Source: Leptospira sp. GIMC2001
GTDB lineage: Bacteria; Spirochaetota; Leptospiria; Leptospirales; Leptospiraceae
DNA length: 64,000 nucleotides
Direction: 5' to 3'
NCBI RefSeq assembly: GCF_028462125.1
Contig: NZ_CP115469.1
Location: 19,037-83,036 of the forward strand
The notes below the pieces were generated by a model. That model did not search any database. It saw nothing but the letters and a program-made list of their open reading frames with translations, and was not told the origin of the DNA. The first letter of the stretch is position 1. Every line of letters starts with the position of its first letter. The position numbers were made by a program, and so were the translations under genes. Below are positions 8,773-18,061 of this stretch, piece after piece.

Positions 8773-10341
8773 ATGAGACAATTTAGTTTAAAAAATATCT
8801 TCGGGCTGATCCTTTCCGTTCTCGTCGTATCCGTTTTTCTCTTTTACGGAGATTTAATGGCTACTGGTGGTGGGCTTGTGACTGTTGCGCTTGTCGCGCC
8901 GACATTCACAAACTTCAAAGAACTGAAAGAATTCGCAAAATCCTTTAACGCAAACTCAGAGGGAATTACCGATCTGACTGCATTAACAAACGGTGAAGCA
9001 CTGACCATGCACTCGCTCGACGAGACCATGGTGTTAATGGCTCAAGATACTCACGACTATAAGTTCATGAACACAATGTTCATGAAAGATACCAAGAGTA
9101 CTCTGAATATTTTCGGAAGAATCGTGGACTGGGGTGACAATGGAGATCCTTCGTTCGTTGGTGAAACCGATGATGCAGAATTCAAAGACGTGGTTATCGA
9201 TCGTATCGCAAGATCCGTGTCCTTTTTGGCTGAGGGTTATGCAATTTCGAAAGTCTTAGATGTATCAAATACTGGTAATTACGATCCAGAAGCGATTTCT
9301 GTTCAAGGTGCAATCAACCGTGTAATGAGAACAATTGCTTACTCCACTTGGTATGGAAATAAGGCTATTAATAGTCTGGAATTCCCTGGATTCGTTCAAG
9401 AACTAGTTGATGCTTCACAAGTTCTTGATGCTCGAGGTGACGTTCCTAAAATTTCTGCTCTCAAAGAACTGACTGTTGAAGTTCGAACAGCATGGGGTTT
9501 AACCAACGAGTTTTGGATGCATCCTCACGTAAAATCTGTGATCGACAACTACTATGTTGGTGCAAAAGAATTCGTAGTTCCACCTGGTGGAAACCCGACA
9601 GTTGGTTACAATATTCCAGGCCTAATTGGTGCTGATATTAAGAACGAACGTCTAGAATTCAAAACAGACATGTGGTTGAATCGTCACCAAATCGGTTTAC
9701 CAAAGTATAGAGATGCGAATAACGTTCTTGTTGAAGGAAAAACCAATCCCAAGGCTCCTGATGCTCCGGCTGCAACTGCGATTGTGTCCGGTGGTCCGAT
9801 TGCTGGATCTAAATGGAAAACTCAAGACTCCAAGAACTTGGCGAACGTTAATGCGCAAATCAAGTATCATATCATTGCATGCAATAGATATGGTAGATCT
9901 GCTAAGTCAACGGTAGTAACTTCGGACGCAGCTATGGAAAGTGGAAAGTCGATCACATTGACAATCACTCCTGCAGGAACTGGAGAAGTTGCAACGTATT
10001 TCCAAATCTTTAGAGAAAATTACCCAGGTTCTGGAAAGTTTTACTTAACAGAGAGAATTGCTAAAGCTTCTTCACCGACTACTGTTCATGCAGATTTGAA
10101 TGAATGGATTCCAGGTTGCTCTGAAGCGATCATCGGAGATTTCAACAGCACTTCAGCTTTGGATCAATCTAGAACATACCAGTTCCTAAGAATGTTACCT
10201 ATGGTACAAACTAAGTTCGCACCGAGCGCAGTTTATCAAAGGAAGCTAGCTGGAATGGTTGAGTTCTACGGAGCACTAGCTCTTTTGCAACCCAAAAGAT
10301 TCTGGTTGCTCAAGAACATGCCAACCTCTTTAGGCAGATAA
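8773..10341 (+). CDS. Major capsid protein
   Basis: The 522-residue protein follows scaffold and protease and is the likely HK97-fold major capsid protein of a myophage. An insertion at about 320-440 looks like an Ig-like surface domain. FAKS at 54-57 in LKEFAKSF lies where a propeptide would be removed. The N-terminus is odd: from ATG 8773 the first 28 residues form a hydrophobic signal-like segment, unexpected for a capsid protein. ATG 8857 (residue 29) has a better-spaced GGAG and gives a normal start, so the true protein may be 494 residues. The call rests on order and size rather than on a sure family match. Confidence 0.7.
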   Translation: MRQFSLKNIFGLILSVLVVSVFLFYGDLMATGGGLVTVALVAPTFTNFKELKEFAKSFNANSEGITDLTALTNGEALTMHSLDETMVLMAQDTHDYKFMNTMFMKDTKSTLNIFGRIVDWGDNGDPSFVGETDDAEFKDVVIDRIARSVSFLAEGYAISKVLDVSNTGNYDPEAISVQGAINRVMRTIAYSTWYGNKAINSLEFPGFVQELVDASQVLDARGDVPKISALKELTVEVRTAWGLTNEFWMHPHVKSVIDNYYVGAKEFVVPPGGNPTVGYNIPGLIGADIKNERLEFKTDMWLNRHQIGLPKYRDANNVLVEGKTNPKAPDAPAATAIVSGGPIAGSKWKTQDSKNLANVNAQIKYHIIACNRYGRSAKSTVVTSDAAMESGKSITLTITPAGTGEVATYFQIFRENYPGSGKFYLTERIAKASSPTTVHADLNEWIPGCSEAIIGDFNSTSALDQSRTYQFLRMLPMVQTKFAPSAVYQRKLAGMVEFYGALALLQPKRFWLLKNMPTSLGR

Positions 10342-10352
10342 GAAAGGAGTTT

Positions 10353-10377
10353 AGGGGACATCTAAGTCCCCTTATTC
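10353..10377 (+). terminator. Hairpin after the capsid gene
   Basis: AGGGGAC (10353-10359) and GTCCCCT (10366-10372) form a perfect 7-bp stem with a 6-nt loop, followed by a short T-rich stretch. It could be a leaky terminator lowering transcription after the highly expressed capsid gene. The hairpin also leaves no Shine-Dalgarno before ATG 10379. Confidence 0.5.
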
Positions 10378-10378
10378 T

Positions 10379-13300
10379 ATGCTTGTTGCTAATACAGAAG
10401 GAAACACAGATGTAGCGACATTGACTGGAGGAAGTGCTTTGCAAAAAGATCCTTGGTCATTGTCGCTTGCTAGTTTAATAGAGCTTTTTCGAAAAAAGAA
10501 AAAGAAGAAACTCGATTTCTCTAAATCCTCATTTAAAATCAATCTTTCGGATGTGAATACTTCACCTACCGAAGCTCAAAAAGAACATGGCAATTATAAG
10601 ATGGCTCACGTCACGGTTCATGGACTCGATATCACAATCGAGAATCCTAAAGGATCTTACAGATCGGGAACTGACAAATCAGGCAAAGAATGGAAATGTA
10701 AAATACATTCCCATTATGGATATTTTAAACGAACTGAAGGGAAAGACGGTGATCATGTTGATGTTTTTATCGGTCCCAATGTTCTTTCCGAAATTGTTTT
10801 TATAGTAAATCAAAATAATGCAGATGGAAAATTCGATGAACACAAAGTTATGTTGGGATTCGATACTGAAGCCGAGGCCAAGGAAGGATATCTAAAGAAT
10901 TATTCTCCAGGTTGGAAAGGTCTGGGATCCATCATATCAATGACTATCGATCAGTTTAAAAACTGGATCACTTCCGGAGACACAAAGAAGCCAGCTAAGG
11001 AATTCACGAAATCCGAATTATACACTGATCTGGAATGGGCTACCTATTTCGAAAAAGGAAAAACAGCACAAGTAGGTGAAACCAGAACTTGGACAGATGG
11101 AACAATTCACAAGAAGACAGCTGATGGAAAATGGGTAGAAGTCTCCAAAGGGAAAAAACCTAATTCCCCACAACCAAATCGTAATCAAACTCCTGGATCT
11201 CAAGCAGCTTCCCAAGGAAAGACACATGATCAGCGAGCAATTGAAATCGTTGATCGATGGAAACGTTTAGAACAAAAAGCGAAGGAAAAGAATCGCGAGA
11301 GGATGGCCAAAAGCAACCCACAGAATAGACAATCTCTATGGGATGTGAATAATGCTCGTCCAGGTGATGTTATTCGAATTGAAAGAGCAAGTTCTGGAAG
11401 AATCAACCGAGGTCACATTGGTGAGGTTCTGGACAAAGTGGATGGATATCTGAAAGTCGCTTTGGCTTCTGGAGGTGTTTATCTTTTTCCTCCAAGTGAA
11501 TTATCATTTGCAAAAGGTGGATCCAAAGATTCTCCGTTTTCGAAGTTGAAAGAATTCTTTAAAGGTAAGTCGGCTCAATTGGGTGAAATCCGTGAGTGGT
11601 CGGACGGCAATAGATACCAGAAAGTAGAACTTGGTTGGAAGTTAGTTGGTAAAGGTGACAAGAAAGCACACCAAGTAGAGTCCAAGGAATTCGCTGAAGC
11701 AACCGGAGAAGATGCTGAAAAACATCGAGATCTTGTGGAAAAAGCGATGCAAAATTCCACAAAGATTCCTGTAAAAATACTCCGAGAGTATCCCGATCTT
11801 CTTGAGAAATATCCAGAGTACAAAAATCGAGTTCTGGCAATTGACGCGATCAATAAAATGAAAAGCGGTAAGAAACCAGCGTCCGACCTTGTTGATAAAA
11901 CAGTAAACTCGATGAAAGCTGGATCTCAGTCAGGTGATAAGCTAGAAAATGCAGTGAACTCCGCACGAGCTGGAAAGCTTCCGGATCCAAAAAACAATGT
12001 AGGAAAGGCAACCAAGACTTTAATGGACCCTCTTGGTTCAAGTTCTTCGGGGGCAGACGCTTCTTTCGAAGTTGGCGTTTTAGAAGAAAACCTTGTTTCC
12101 AATAATAAAACCATCGAGGGAAAAAGTCAAGTTCAAAATAAAGAAGATCGAGCTTCCAAGACACTGGTGGACCCTCTTGGACTAGGTGAGTCGAGGACGG
12201 ATCTGGATAAACCAGAAACTGCGATTTTAGACTCAGGCTCTAAGTCATCAAGCTCCTCCGAGGAGAAAAAAAGTAAAGTACAAAAGGGAGATCCTGATCT
12301 TAAAGCTCCGAAGTCCAAGAAAAAAGATGATGAGCCCCCTTCTCCTTCTTCCAGTGGAAAGACTTCCGATAAACTGAAGACTGTTCCAGCTTCTGATATC
12401 ACGACCATTGAACAATACACTGATAAAAAGCATTACAATAAAAAGGTTATCGACGGAATCAAAGATTCTATTATGGAACGAGGTTTTGATCCTAGTACTC
12501 CATTAAAAGTAGATCGAGACGAGAAAGGAAAACTCCGAGTAGTTGACGGTCATCATAGATTTACAGCCGTTCAAGAATTGATAGAGGAAGGAAAACTTCC
12601 TAAAGACACTCCAATCTATGTGATAGAAGAGAAATTCAATACAGAAGCTGATAGACTTTTGTCACAAGTCTCCGCGAACAAGAACAAAAGGAAAGTTGAG
12701 AGACTTGATGATGCGAAGGCTTACTCAAAGCTCATAGAACAAGGGAAAACAGTTCAAGAGATTTCTAAGGTAACTGGAGAAACTCCAGATTTCATTAAAG
12801 GGACTCTTGCGTTAAATAATTTATCAGATGATTTTAAAAAGCTGCTGAGATCAGATTCCAAGCAAGAACGAACTAAATCACAGGGCGATGGATCCGAACA
12901 GAAATACGAGTCCATGGGAGAATCACTTGCAATTGTACTCGGAAAACACGGGATCAATGATGATGGAACTCCAAACGATACTCTTCAGAGAAAAGCATTC
13001 GCCTGGTATGTTTCGAACAAAGGGAAAGGAGTGACTGTTCCACAAGTTAAGGGTTATATCGAAACACTCAAATCTCAACAGTCTTTAGGTATGAAAGGAT
13101 TTGATGATTCCGGACGATCGGACGTTGAAAAAGAAGCTCTTAGGAGTATTGGTTCCGAAGATGTTGCAAAGGGAAATACTGCGAGTTTCGATAATTTCTT
13201 GAGCCAAATACAAAAACCAATTCAAAAGTTTTTAGGTGATACCGTAACTGATCTAGACGAGAAGAAAGCTCAAGCACTTGCAGCTTCAATCATAGCAACC

Positions 13301-13441
13301 AGAGGAGCTGGAGCTCTACAGAATGAATTGAATAAGATATCAGAAGCGCTGAATAACCTTTCCCTTTTCAAAGAATCATTGGCGAAGAAATTTGCACAGA
13401 TCCAAGCAGATGCACAAACTCCGATGATGTTTGGTACGTAA
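10379..13441 (+). CDS. Giant polyvalent head protein: pyrophosphatase-like and ParB-like domains
   Basis: This 1020-residue protein joins an inorganic-pyrophosphatase-like (InPase) domain of phage polyvalent proteins at about 75-200 (KIHSHYGYF, KDGDHVDVFIGP) to a Ser/Lys-rich linker and a ParB/sulfiredoxin-like nuclease domain at about 668-790 (VVDGHHRFTAVQEL). A segment F-x-KG-K-(T/S)-A-Q-x-G-E-x-R-x-W is duplicated at about 225 and 393, with a diverged relative at the N-terminus of the gene at 86. FTKS at 209 and FFKG at 393 fit the head motif. ATG 10379 has no Shine-Dalgarno; TTG 10439, preceded by GGAGGA, is a strong alternative start. It is probably packaged and injected, by analogy with known polyvalent proteins. 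Confidence 0.7.
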   Translation: MLVANTEGNTDVATLTGGSALQKDPWSLSLASLIELFRKKKKKKLDFSKSSFKINLSDVNTSPTEAQKEHGNYKMAHVTVHGLDITIENPKGSYRSGTDKSGKEWKCKIHSHYGYFKRTEGKDGDHVDVFIGPNVLSEIVFIVNQNNADGKFDEHKVMLGFDTEAEAKEGYLKNYSPGWKGLGSIISMTIDQFKNWITSGDTKKPAKEFTKSELYTDLEWATYFEKGKTAQVGETRTWTDGTIHKKTADGKWVEVSKGKKPNSPQPNRNQTPGSQAASQGKTHDQRAIEIVDRWKRLEQKAKEKNRERMAKSNPQNRQSLWDVNNARPGDVIRIERASSGRINRGHIGEVLDKVDGYLKVALASGGVYLFPPSELSFAKGGSKDSPFSKLKEFFKGKSAQLGEIREWSDGNRYQKVELGWKLVGKGDKKAHQVESKEFAEATGEDAEKHRDLVEKAMQNSTKIPVKILREYPDLLEKYPEYKNRVLAIDAINKMKSGKKPASDLVDKTVNSMKAGSQSGDKLENAVNSARAGKLPDPKNNVGKATKTLMDPLGSSSSGADASFEVGVLEENLVSNNKTIEGKSQVQNKEDRASKTLVDPLGLGESRTDLDKPETAILDSGSKSSSSSEEKKSKVQKGDPDLKAPKSKKKDDEPPSPSSSGKTSDKLKTVPASDITTIEQYTDKKHYNKKVIDGIKDSIMERGFDPSTPLKVDRDEKGKLRVVDGHHRFTAVQELIEEGKLPKDTPIYVIEEKFNTEADRLLSQVSANKNKRKVERLDDAKAYSKLIEQGKTVQEISKVTGETPDFIKGTLALNNLSDDFKKLLRSDSKQERTKSQGDGSEQKYESMGESLAIVLGKHGINDDGTPNDTLQRKAFAWYVSNKGKGVTVPQVKGYIETLKSQQSLGMKGFDDSGRSDVEKEALRSIGSEDVAKGNTASFDNFLSQIQKPIQKFLGDTVTDLDEKKAQALAASIIATRGAGALQNELNKISEALNNLSLFKESLAKKFAQIQADAQTPMMFGT

Positions 13442-13442
13442 A

Positions 13443-14210
13443 ATGAGAATTGAAGAAATATTCAAACGAATCCCTACAGAACCAAATAATTTTCCAAGGT
13501 TTTATGCCATTCTTGGATTCACTGCTAATCAAGTTAAATTGAAATGGGAATGGCAAGTTGACCGCAGATCTGCAGTCAGCGTTAAGGAAGGCGGACTTGG
13601 TTGGTGGGGATCTCAATACAGAGCCCATGGAAAGATCCAAGTTGAGAGAAGGGGTTTGGGCTATCGCATTTATTATGACAAAGGTGAATCAACGATTAAT
13701 TTTGAAGATGTTGTTGAAAATGGACGATCGTCTTACGACATAGCAAAAAATCTTTTAGCAAATTCCAAGAAAGTTAGAATATCTAGCAAGGGTAAAAAGT
13801 ATCTAATAATCCCTATGGGTTCGGATGATAAAAAAGCGGATACAGCTCTTACCATAATGGCAACAACAAAAGAACCTGCACTCACAGGTGGAACCGTAAG
13901 ACGGAATCAATACGCTACAAGAAAAGTTACCGATAAAATTCTAGGTAAATCTAAATCAGTTGCATTCGGTCAAAAAAATGAAAAGGGTGGAAGCTCAACA
14001 ACAGTTAAGAATCTTGTCATACTTACTGAAGACAGCAATTGGAAAGACTACCCAGCAATCAAAGCACATAATTTTCCAAAGATTATACAGAGAGAAGTGG
14101 ATCGACTTATAGGTTCGCAACAATTCAAAAAAGAATTAATGGAAGCTTTAGTTTACGATATCAGAGCTTATGTTAGAGACCATCCAGAGGAAAGGAAAAA
14201 CGAATTATGA
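13443..14210 (+). CDS. Neck or head-tail joining protein, hypothetical
   Basis: The start is placed at ATG 13443, just after the preceding stop, rather than an upstream in-frame TTG. The 255-residue protein is basic and soluble, with a Trp-rich N-terminal region (WEWQV, GLGWWGSQYR). It lies between capsid-associated genes and the tail operon, where connector, stopper or tail-completion proteins are found. It overlaps the next gene as ATGA. No family is recognised. Confidence 0.5.
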   Translation: MRIEEIFKRIPTEPNNFPRFYAILGFTANQVKLKWEWQVDRRSAVSVKEGGLGWWGSQYRAHGKIQVERRGLGYRIYYDKGESTINFEDVVENGRSSYDIAKNLLANSKKVRISSKGKKYLIIPMGSDDKKADTALTIMATTKEPALTGGTVRRNQYATRKVTDKILGKSKSVAFGQKNEKGGSSTTVKNLVILTEDSNWKDYPAIKAHNFPKIIQREVDRLIGSQQFKKELMEALVYDIRAYVRDHPEERKNEL

Positions 14211-14992
14211 TTATATCAATGTGGCAAATAGATCCAGAGTTCAGGGTCATTGAAGAATTACAAAGTCATCTGGAAGAAACAGCTCTTTCCGATAGAAAAA
14301 TAAATGTCAAAAACATCGTAGAATACGGGCATCCCCTTTACACACTAGCTTCCAAGGGCGATGATTCCAAAGTAAACCATGATTCCTTTTTCCCGAGAAT
14401 CGGCGTGGAATGGTCGAGTGATGATATCGAAGACGATCTTGGAAAGAATCATGCTCAACGAGCAATGGACTCAAGAACGATCGCGCAGATCAAACATTAT
14501 ATGAACCGAGATGATGTGAAACTCGATGGAAAAAGAGGAGATGGAGATTACGAGCACTATTCCTATCCGAGATTTGCTAAAGTCTTAGACGGAGATTTTA
14601 AATCTTATCAGAGTTTTACCACTCATGTGGTATCAGAAGTTTTAATAAGTGGTTGGGGTGGAAGTGGATCAGTTGGAAGGAAGCGAGCCCAAACAATGTA
14701 CAAAGCGACTATAGATATTCTTCCGTTCATTGCATTCAAATTGAGTAGGAAATTCAGAGTGAACGTGGAATATGGGAACTCGAAGCCTTCACCAAACGTC
14801 GAGTCCCCGACTATTGGGAATGGTGTCTGGGGTTTTGAGGTTTTACTTTCAATCAGACAAATCAAAAGATGTTACAAGTTTTCCAAAGAGCCTCTTATCT
14901 CTAAGGCTGATGTCGCACTCATGGATTCTGCTAGCACTGGAATTATTTTTCAACCGCTAAAAGTAGAGAACTTCTCTCCGAATATAGATTGA
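14207..14992 (+). CDS. Neck or tail-terminator protein, hypothetical
   Basis: The 261-residue product starts within the ATGA overlap of the previous gene. It is a mixed alpha/beta soluble protein with no visible motif. Being last in the head operon and directly before promoter-like P3 and the tail sheath operon, it is a candidate tail terminator or neck protein. The function is inferred from synteny only. Confidence 0.5.
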   Translation: MIISMWQIDPEFRVIEELQSHLEETALSDRKINVKNIVEYGHPLYTLASKGDDSKVNHDSFFPRIGVEWSSDDIEDDLGKNHAQRAMDSRTIAQIKHYMNRDDVKLDGKRGDGDYEHYSYPRFAKVLDGDFKSYQSFTTHVVSEVLISGWGGSGSVGRKRAQTMYKATIDILPFIAFKLSRKFRVNVEYGNSKPSPNVESPTIGNGVWGFEVLLSIRQIKRCYKFSKEPLISKADVALMDSASTGIIFQPLKVENFSPNID

Positions 14993-15005
14993 TCACAAAA
15001 AAAAG

Positions 15006-15037
15006 CTTGCAAGATTCTTAGAGTAGTTTCCTTGTCC
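15006..15037 (+). promoter_or_regulatory. Candidate phage late promoter P3
   Basis: CTTG at 15006-15009, 22 nt, then TTGTCC at 15032-15037; the ATG at 15046 follows after 8 nt with no Shine-Dalgarno. It precedes the tail operon. Confidence 0.5.
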
Positions 15038-15045
15038 GTTTTTCA

Positions 15046-15399
15046 ATGGCAACGGCAGCGGATAAAGATAAATCTAACCAACCTCCACCTCCTACTGGCG
15101 AAGGGAATCCACCTAAAGATCCTGATCCTATTAATACAGGAGATGGGAATAACCAAGCGGATTCAAATCAAGCACCTGAGACTTCTACAAAGAAGGAAGA
15201 ATTCAAGGAGAAGGAAAAGAAAAAGGTTTCCGAGTTGGATAAATTTATCGCAAACACTCCTGAACTTGCCAAACGCACTATGACAGTCGCATTCAAGATA
15301 TTCTGTTCGAAGAACTTCAAGCCGTATAATGGTTTCAAAACCGCAGAAGACTGTAAGAAAGCATTCAACAAATTCTATGGCAGAGAGGATAAAAAATAA
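15046..15399 (+). CDS. Small Pro/Lys-rich protein preceding the tail sheath
   Basis: The 117-residue protein has a disordered N-terminus rich in Pro, Asn and Asp (residues 8-45), a Lys/Glu run, and a C-terminal helical domain of about 55 residues with two cysteines. The ATG lies 8 nt after the P3 motif and has no Shine-Dalgarno, so it may be translated from a leaderless mRNA. Its stop shares one base with the sheath ATG. No family is recognised; tail assembly is suggested by position. Confidence 0.55.
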   Translation: MATAADKDKSNQPPPPTGEGNPPKDPDPINTGDGNNQADSNQAPETSTKKEEFKEKEKKKVSELDKFIANTPELAKRTMTVAFKIFCSKNFKPYNGFKTAEDCKKAFNKFYGREDKK

Positions 15400-17192
15400 T
15401 GGGAGTTAGTGGAAAGTTATTCGGCGGTCGTTCTCACGTTACTCCCGGTGCAAAAGTTTTATTCAATGCACCTGATGGTCCTCCTGGAGTTGGTGAAGAA
15501 TTATTTACTCAATTGATTATCGGGACTTGCAAAAATGGTCCTAACTGCCTTGATAGCACTCTTCCTTTTGATGAAAGGTATATAGCTGTTTCCAATTTTG
15601 AAAAAGCAAAGAAGATTATGAGAGACGGTGAACTTCTAGAAGCTGTTTCGCTTGCTGGTAATCCTTCTAACACAATTGGATTTACCCAAGGTCCCCAAAA
15701 ATTCATATTACTTAACGTAAATCAAACTACAAAAGCCTACAGGGATTTCGACACGAATTCGGCAAACGCCTTAGTTATTCACAGACTTTCCTATCCTATT
15801 GCTGGACCATGGGGCAAAAAAGTAAGAATAAAGAAGAATTCCGATAAAACTATTGAAATTGGTGATTCAGACGGAGTAATAACTTCTCCGGTACTAGAAA
15901 ATCTTTTGGCTACTGTTTCATATATTGGTGACGGAACGGCTGCCACAATGCAACTTACAAGTGCTTCACTTGTCACTACGTTGACTTCTCCGGAAGATGG
16001 CTCTGCAAATCTAAACATCGATCTTACGGAATTCAAAACAGTTGGTGAAATAGTTGATTATATCAATTCTCAAACAGGATATGTAGCTGAACTCATTGGA
16101 GATCCGGGATTCCTGTCCTCGAAATTAGATGCAATTGAATCGACTGCTGCAGTTGATATTAAGACTGCTCCCAAAAACATTTCAGCTGATCTCGAATCCG
16201 AAATCCTATGGATTGAATCAACTGGATACGCTGAATTCACAACTGTGCATGGAACACGGAAACCTCTTGAGGTAACTACCGTTCCTCTGTTCTTGACCGA
16301 AGGTGGTGCCTCCGCTGCTCCTGGAGCTGGTGCTCTGAAAGATGCAACGGATTTCGCAAAGAAATTCAAGGCTTTTTACAGAAATATGCTCGGTGGAAAC
16401 TTCTCGGATAAGCTCTACTTCAAATCGGTTGGAGCTGAACTAATTTCCACTTCGGGTGATACCGAAACATTCTGTGGAGTCGGTGGAGACCTCGTGCTCA
16501 CGCTGTTAGAAAGACGTGAGGAAGCTCGATCACTTGGAGCCTATTGGACTAATTACGGAGTCGAGAAATTTTATGGCTTCGGACTCGATGGGAAAGAGAA
16601 AATCTTTCCTGGCTACATGCTTTCTGTTATTGATAACGCAATTTCCGCAAGTGGAATGCCTAGACAATCTCCAACTTGGAAAGGTTTGGCGACTGTTTTG
16701 CGTTCCGCTGAAATGCTGGATGATGAAAGAAATGCAATCATCCGAGATGGTGGACTTGCGCTGATGGTGAACCCGTCTTCGGGAGCATGGGTAATTGCTC
16801 GGTCAGTAACAACCGAGAGAAAAGACAACATCATCTTGAACGAGAAATCATCAGTGACCAGCGCAATGTATATGGTTAAGCGACTTCGTGAAGGTTTTAA
16901 CTCTCAATTTATCGGTCAAGTTCCGGTTGATGAACGAGCAACTGCCGAGGGCGTTACGATCATGGATGTAATTGGTTACGTCGAAAGACAACTTGAGGAA
17001 TTTGTTCAAGATGGATTCTTGATCGGATCTTCCGTGTTAGCAGTGGAAGCTTTCAAAAGAAATTTCGGAATCAAAATCGATGGAGATACCTGGTCGTTTA
17101 CTGATCTTGAAGGGAATGTAGTTCTCCCAATTAACTTTATCTTCGGATTACTGACTCTTAAACCCCTACAAGGAAGTGGAATAAATGGCTAA
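15399..17192 (+). CDS. Contractile tail sheath protein
   Basis: The 597-residue protein has the size, order and C-terminal pattern of phage tail sheath proteins (GVTIMDVIGYVERQLEE near the C-terminus, RNMLGGNFSDKLYF in the middle). It is followed at once by a tube-sized protein and then by tail chaperones and a tape measure, which fixes the virus as myovirus-like. The start overlaps the previous stop by one base and the end overlaps the tube gene by 8 nt. Confidence 0.8.
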   Translation: MGVSGKLFGGRSHVTPGAKVLFNAPDGPPGVGEELFTQLIIGTCKNGPNCLDSTLPFDERYIAVSNFEKAKKIMRDGELLEAVSLAGNPSNTIGFTQGPQKFILLNVNQTTKAYRDFDTNSANALVIHRLSYPIAGPWGKKVRIKKNSDKTIEIGDSDGVITSPVLENLLATVSYIGDGTAATMQLTSASLVTTLTSPEDGSANLNIDLTEFKTVGEIVDYINSQTGYVAELIGDPGFLSSKLDAIESTAAVDIKTAPKNISADLESEILWIESTGYAEFTTVHGTRKPLEVTTVPLFLTEGGASAAPGAGALKDATDFAKKFKAFYRNMLGGNFSDKLYFKSVGAELISTSGDTETFCGVGGDLVLTLLERREEARSLGAYWTNYGVEKFYGFGLDGKEKIFPGYMLSVIDNAISASGMPRQSPTWKGLATVLRSAEMLDDERNAIIRDGGLALMVNPSSGAWVIARSVTTERKDNIILNEKSSVTSAMYMVKRLREGFNSQFIGQVPVDERATAEGVTIMDVIGYVERQLEEFVQDGFLIGSSVLAVEAFKRNFGIKIDGDTWSFTDLEGNVVLPINFIFGLLTLKPLQGSGING

Positions 17193-17631
17193 TGATCCAA
17201 CACTACCACCAGTCCCAGATACTTCAATCCTCGTAGGATCGAATGTTGATGTATTCATCGACGGTAAAAGACGAGCTTTCATCGAGAACGTTGACGTAGA
17301 TAATAACTACAATACAGAAGAGTTTTACGGACTTGGTAAATACTTTCCTCTTGATGCAAAGTCCATGTTCTATAAAGGAAATTTGACCGGAAAGATGCAT
17401 GTTGTTACCGATCCCGAAGAACCTGGGGCTATGAACCTAGTTGATATTTCGGGCATTCTTACCCACAAAGGACATGAGTTTGAATTCCGCGAGGCTTCAA
17501 CCGGTAGACGTATTGGAAGAATGATCTGTAAATTGAATACAGATCGACATAACATCTCAAATAAATCTGCGACTTCCAGAGACGTGTCCTTTGTCATTAT
17601 TAGAATTCAAATGATGGAAGGTTTCAACTAG
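17185..17631 (+). CDS. Tail tube protein
   Basis: The 148-residue protein follows the sheath gene with an 8-nt overlap, exactly where myophages encode the inner tube. Its sequence is beta-rich (NVDVFIDGKRRAFIENVDVD) as in tube proteins. The call rests mainly on order and size. Confidence 0.7.
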   Translation: MANDPTLPPVPDTSILVGSNVDVFIDGKRRAFIENVDVDNNYNTEEFYGLGKYFPLDAKSMFYKGNLTGKMHVVTDPEEPGAMNLVDISGILTHKGHEFEFREASTGRRIGRMICKLNTDRHNISNKSATSRDVSFVIIRIQMMEGFN

Positions 17632-17632
17632 T

Positions 17633-18061
17633 ATGGGTTTGTTTCCGGGCGTTGAAAGACAATTTGTCATTACTCTTGACGGGCTTAAATTTGCTGGAGA
17701 GTATCCACTTCCACGTGATACGAGACAGATTGATGTCGAAGTAGCACAGAATCTAGGAGGAGTTCCCCTTCACTCTGTTCCACAAGATACTTATTTCTAT
17801 GAGCGGACTTGTGCAGAATTACAGCATGTTATAAAAGACTATCCAGAAGAACTGCGAGATACTCAGTTCATTGATTATCCAGATCCTGAGTTCATAGTAA
17901 ACTTGTTTAACGAATATCGGAAAAAAAGAGACTCTTGGATTAAAGGGTTAAAAAAAAATCAACAACCCAGTTCACCTAAACGAGCTCCTAGCAAGAACGA
18001 ACCTTCACCAGAGCCTGTATCTAATGCAGATGTACAAGATACTGCCTCAAGGGTATCTTAA
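17633..18061 (+). CDS. Tail assembly chaperone, upstream ORF (gpG-like)
   Basis: The 142-residue ORF lies between tube and tape measure genes, the standard place for tail-assembly chaperones. Its C-terminus becomes Pro/Ser-rich and disordered after a run of nine A residues. A second ORF in another frame overlaps it, which is the usual arrangement for a programmed frameshift that makes a longer fusion chaperone. No strong domain is visible on its own. Confidence 0.6.
   Translation: MGLFPGVERQFVITLDGLKFAGEYPLPRDTRQIDVEVAQNLGGVPLHSVPQDTYFYERTCAELQHVIKDYPEELRDTQFIDYPDPEFIVNLFNEYRKKRDSWIKGLKKNQQPSSPKRAPSKNEPSPEPVSNADVQDTASRVS
17950..17958 (+). other. Candidate programmed frameshift site (A9 run)
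   Basis: Nine consecutive A residues occur in the upstream chaperone ORF. The downstream ORF frame is open from 17952, just after a TAA at 17949, so slippage must occur at or after this run. Moving from the first frame to the second needs a -2 or +1 shift, not the more usual -1. Confidence 0.45.

Noticed and set aside
13431..13442. Upstream in-frame TTG start for the neck gene
   Set aside because: It would overlap the preceding gene needlessly; ATG 13443 directly after the stop is simpler.
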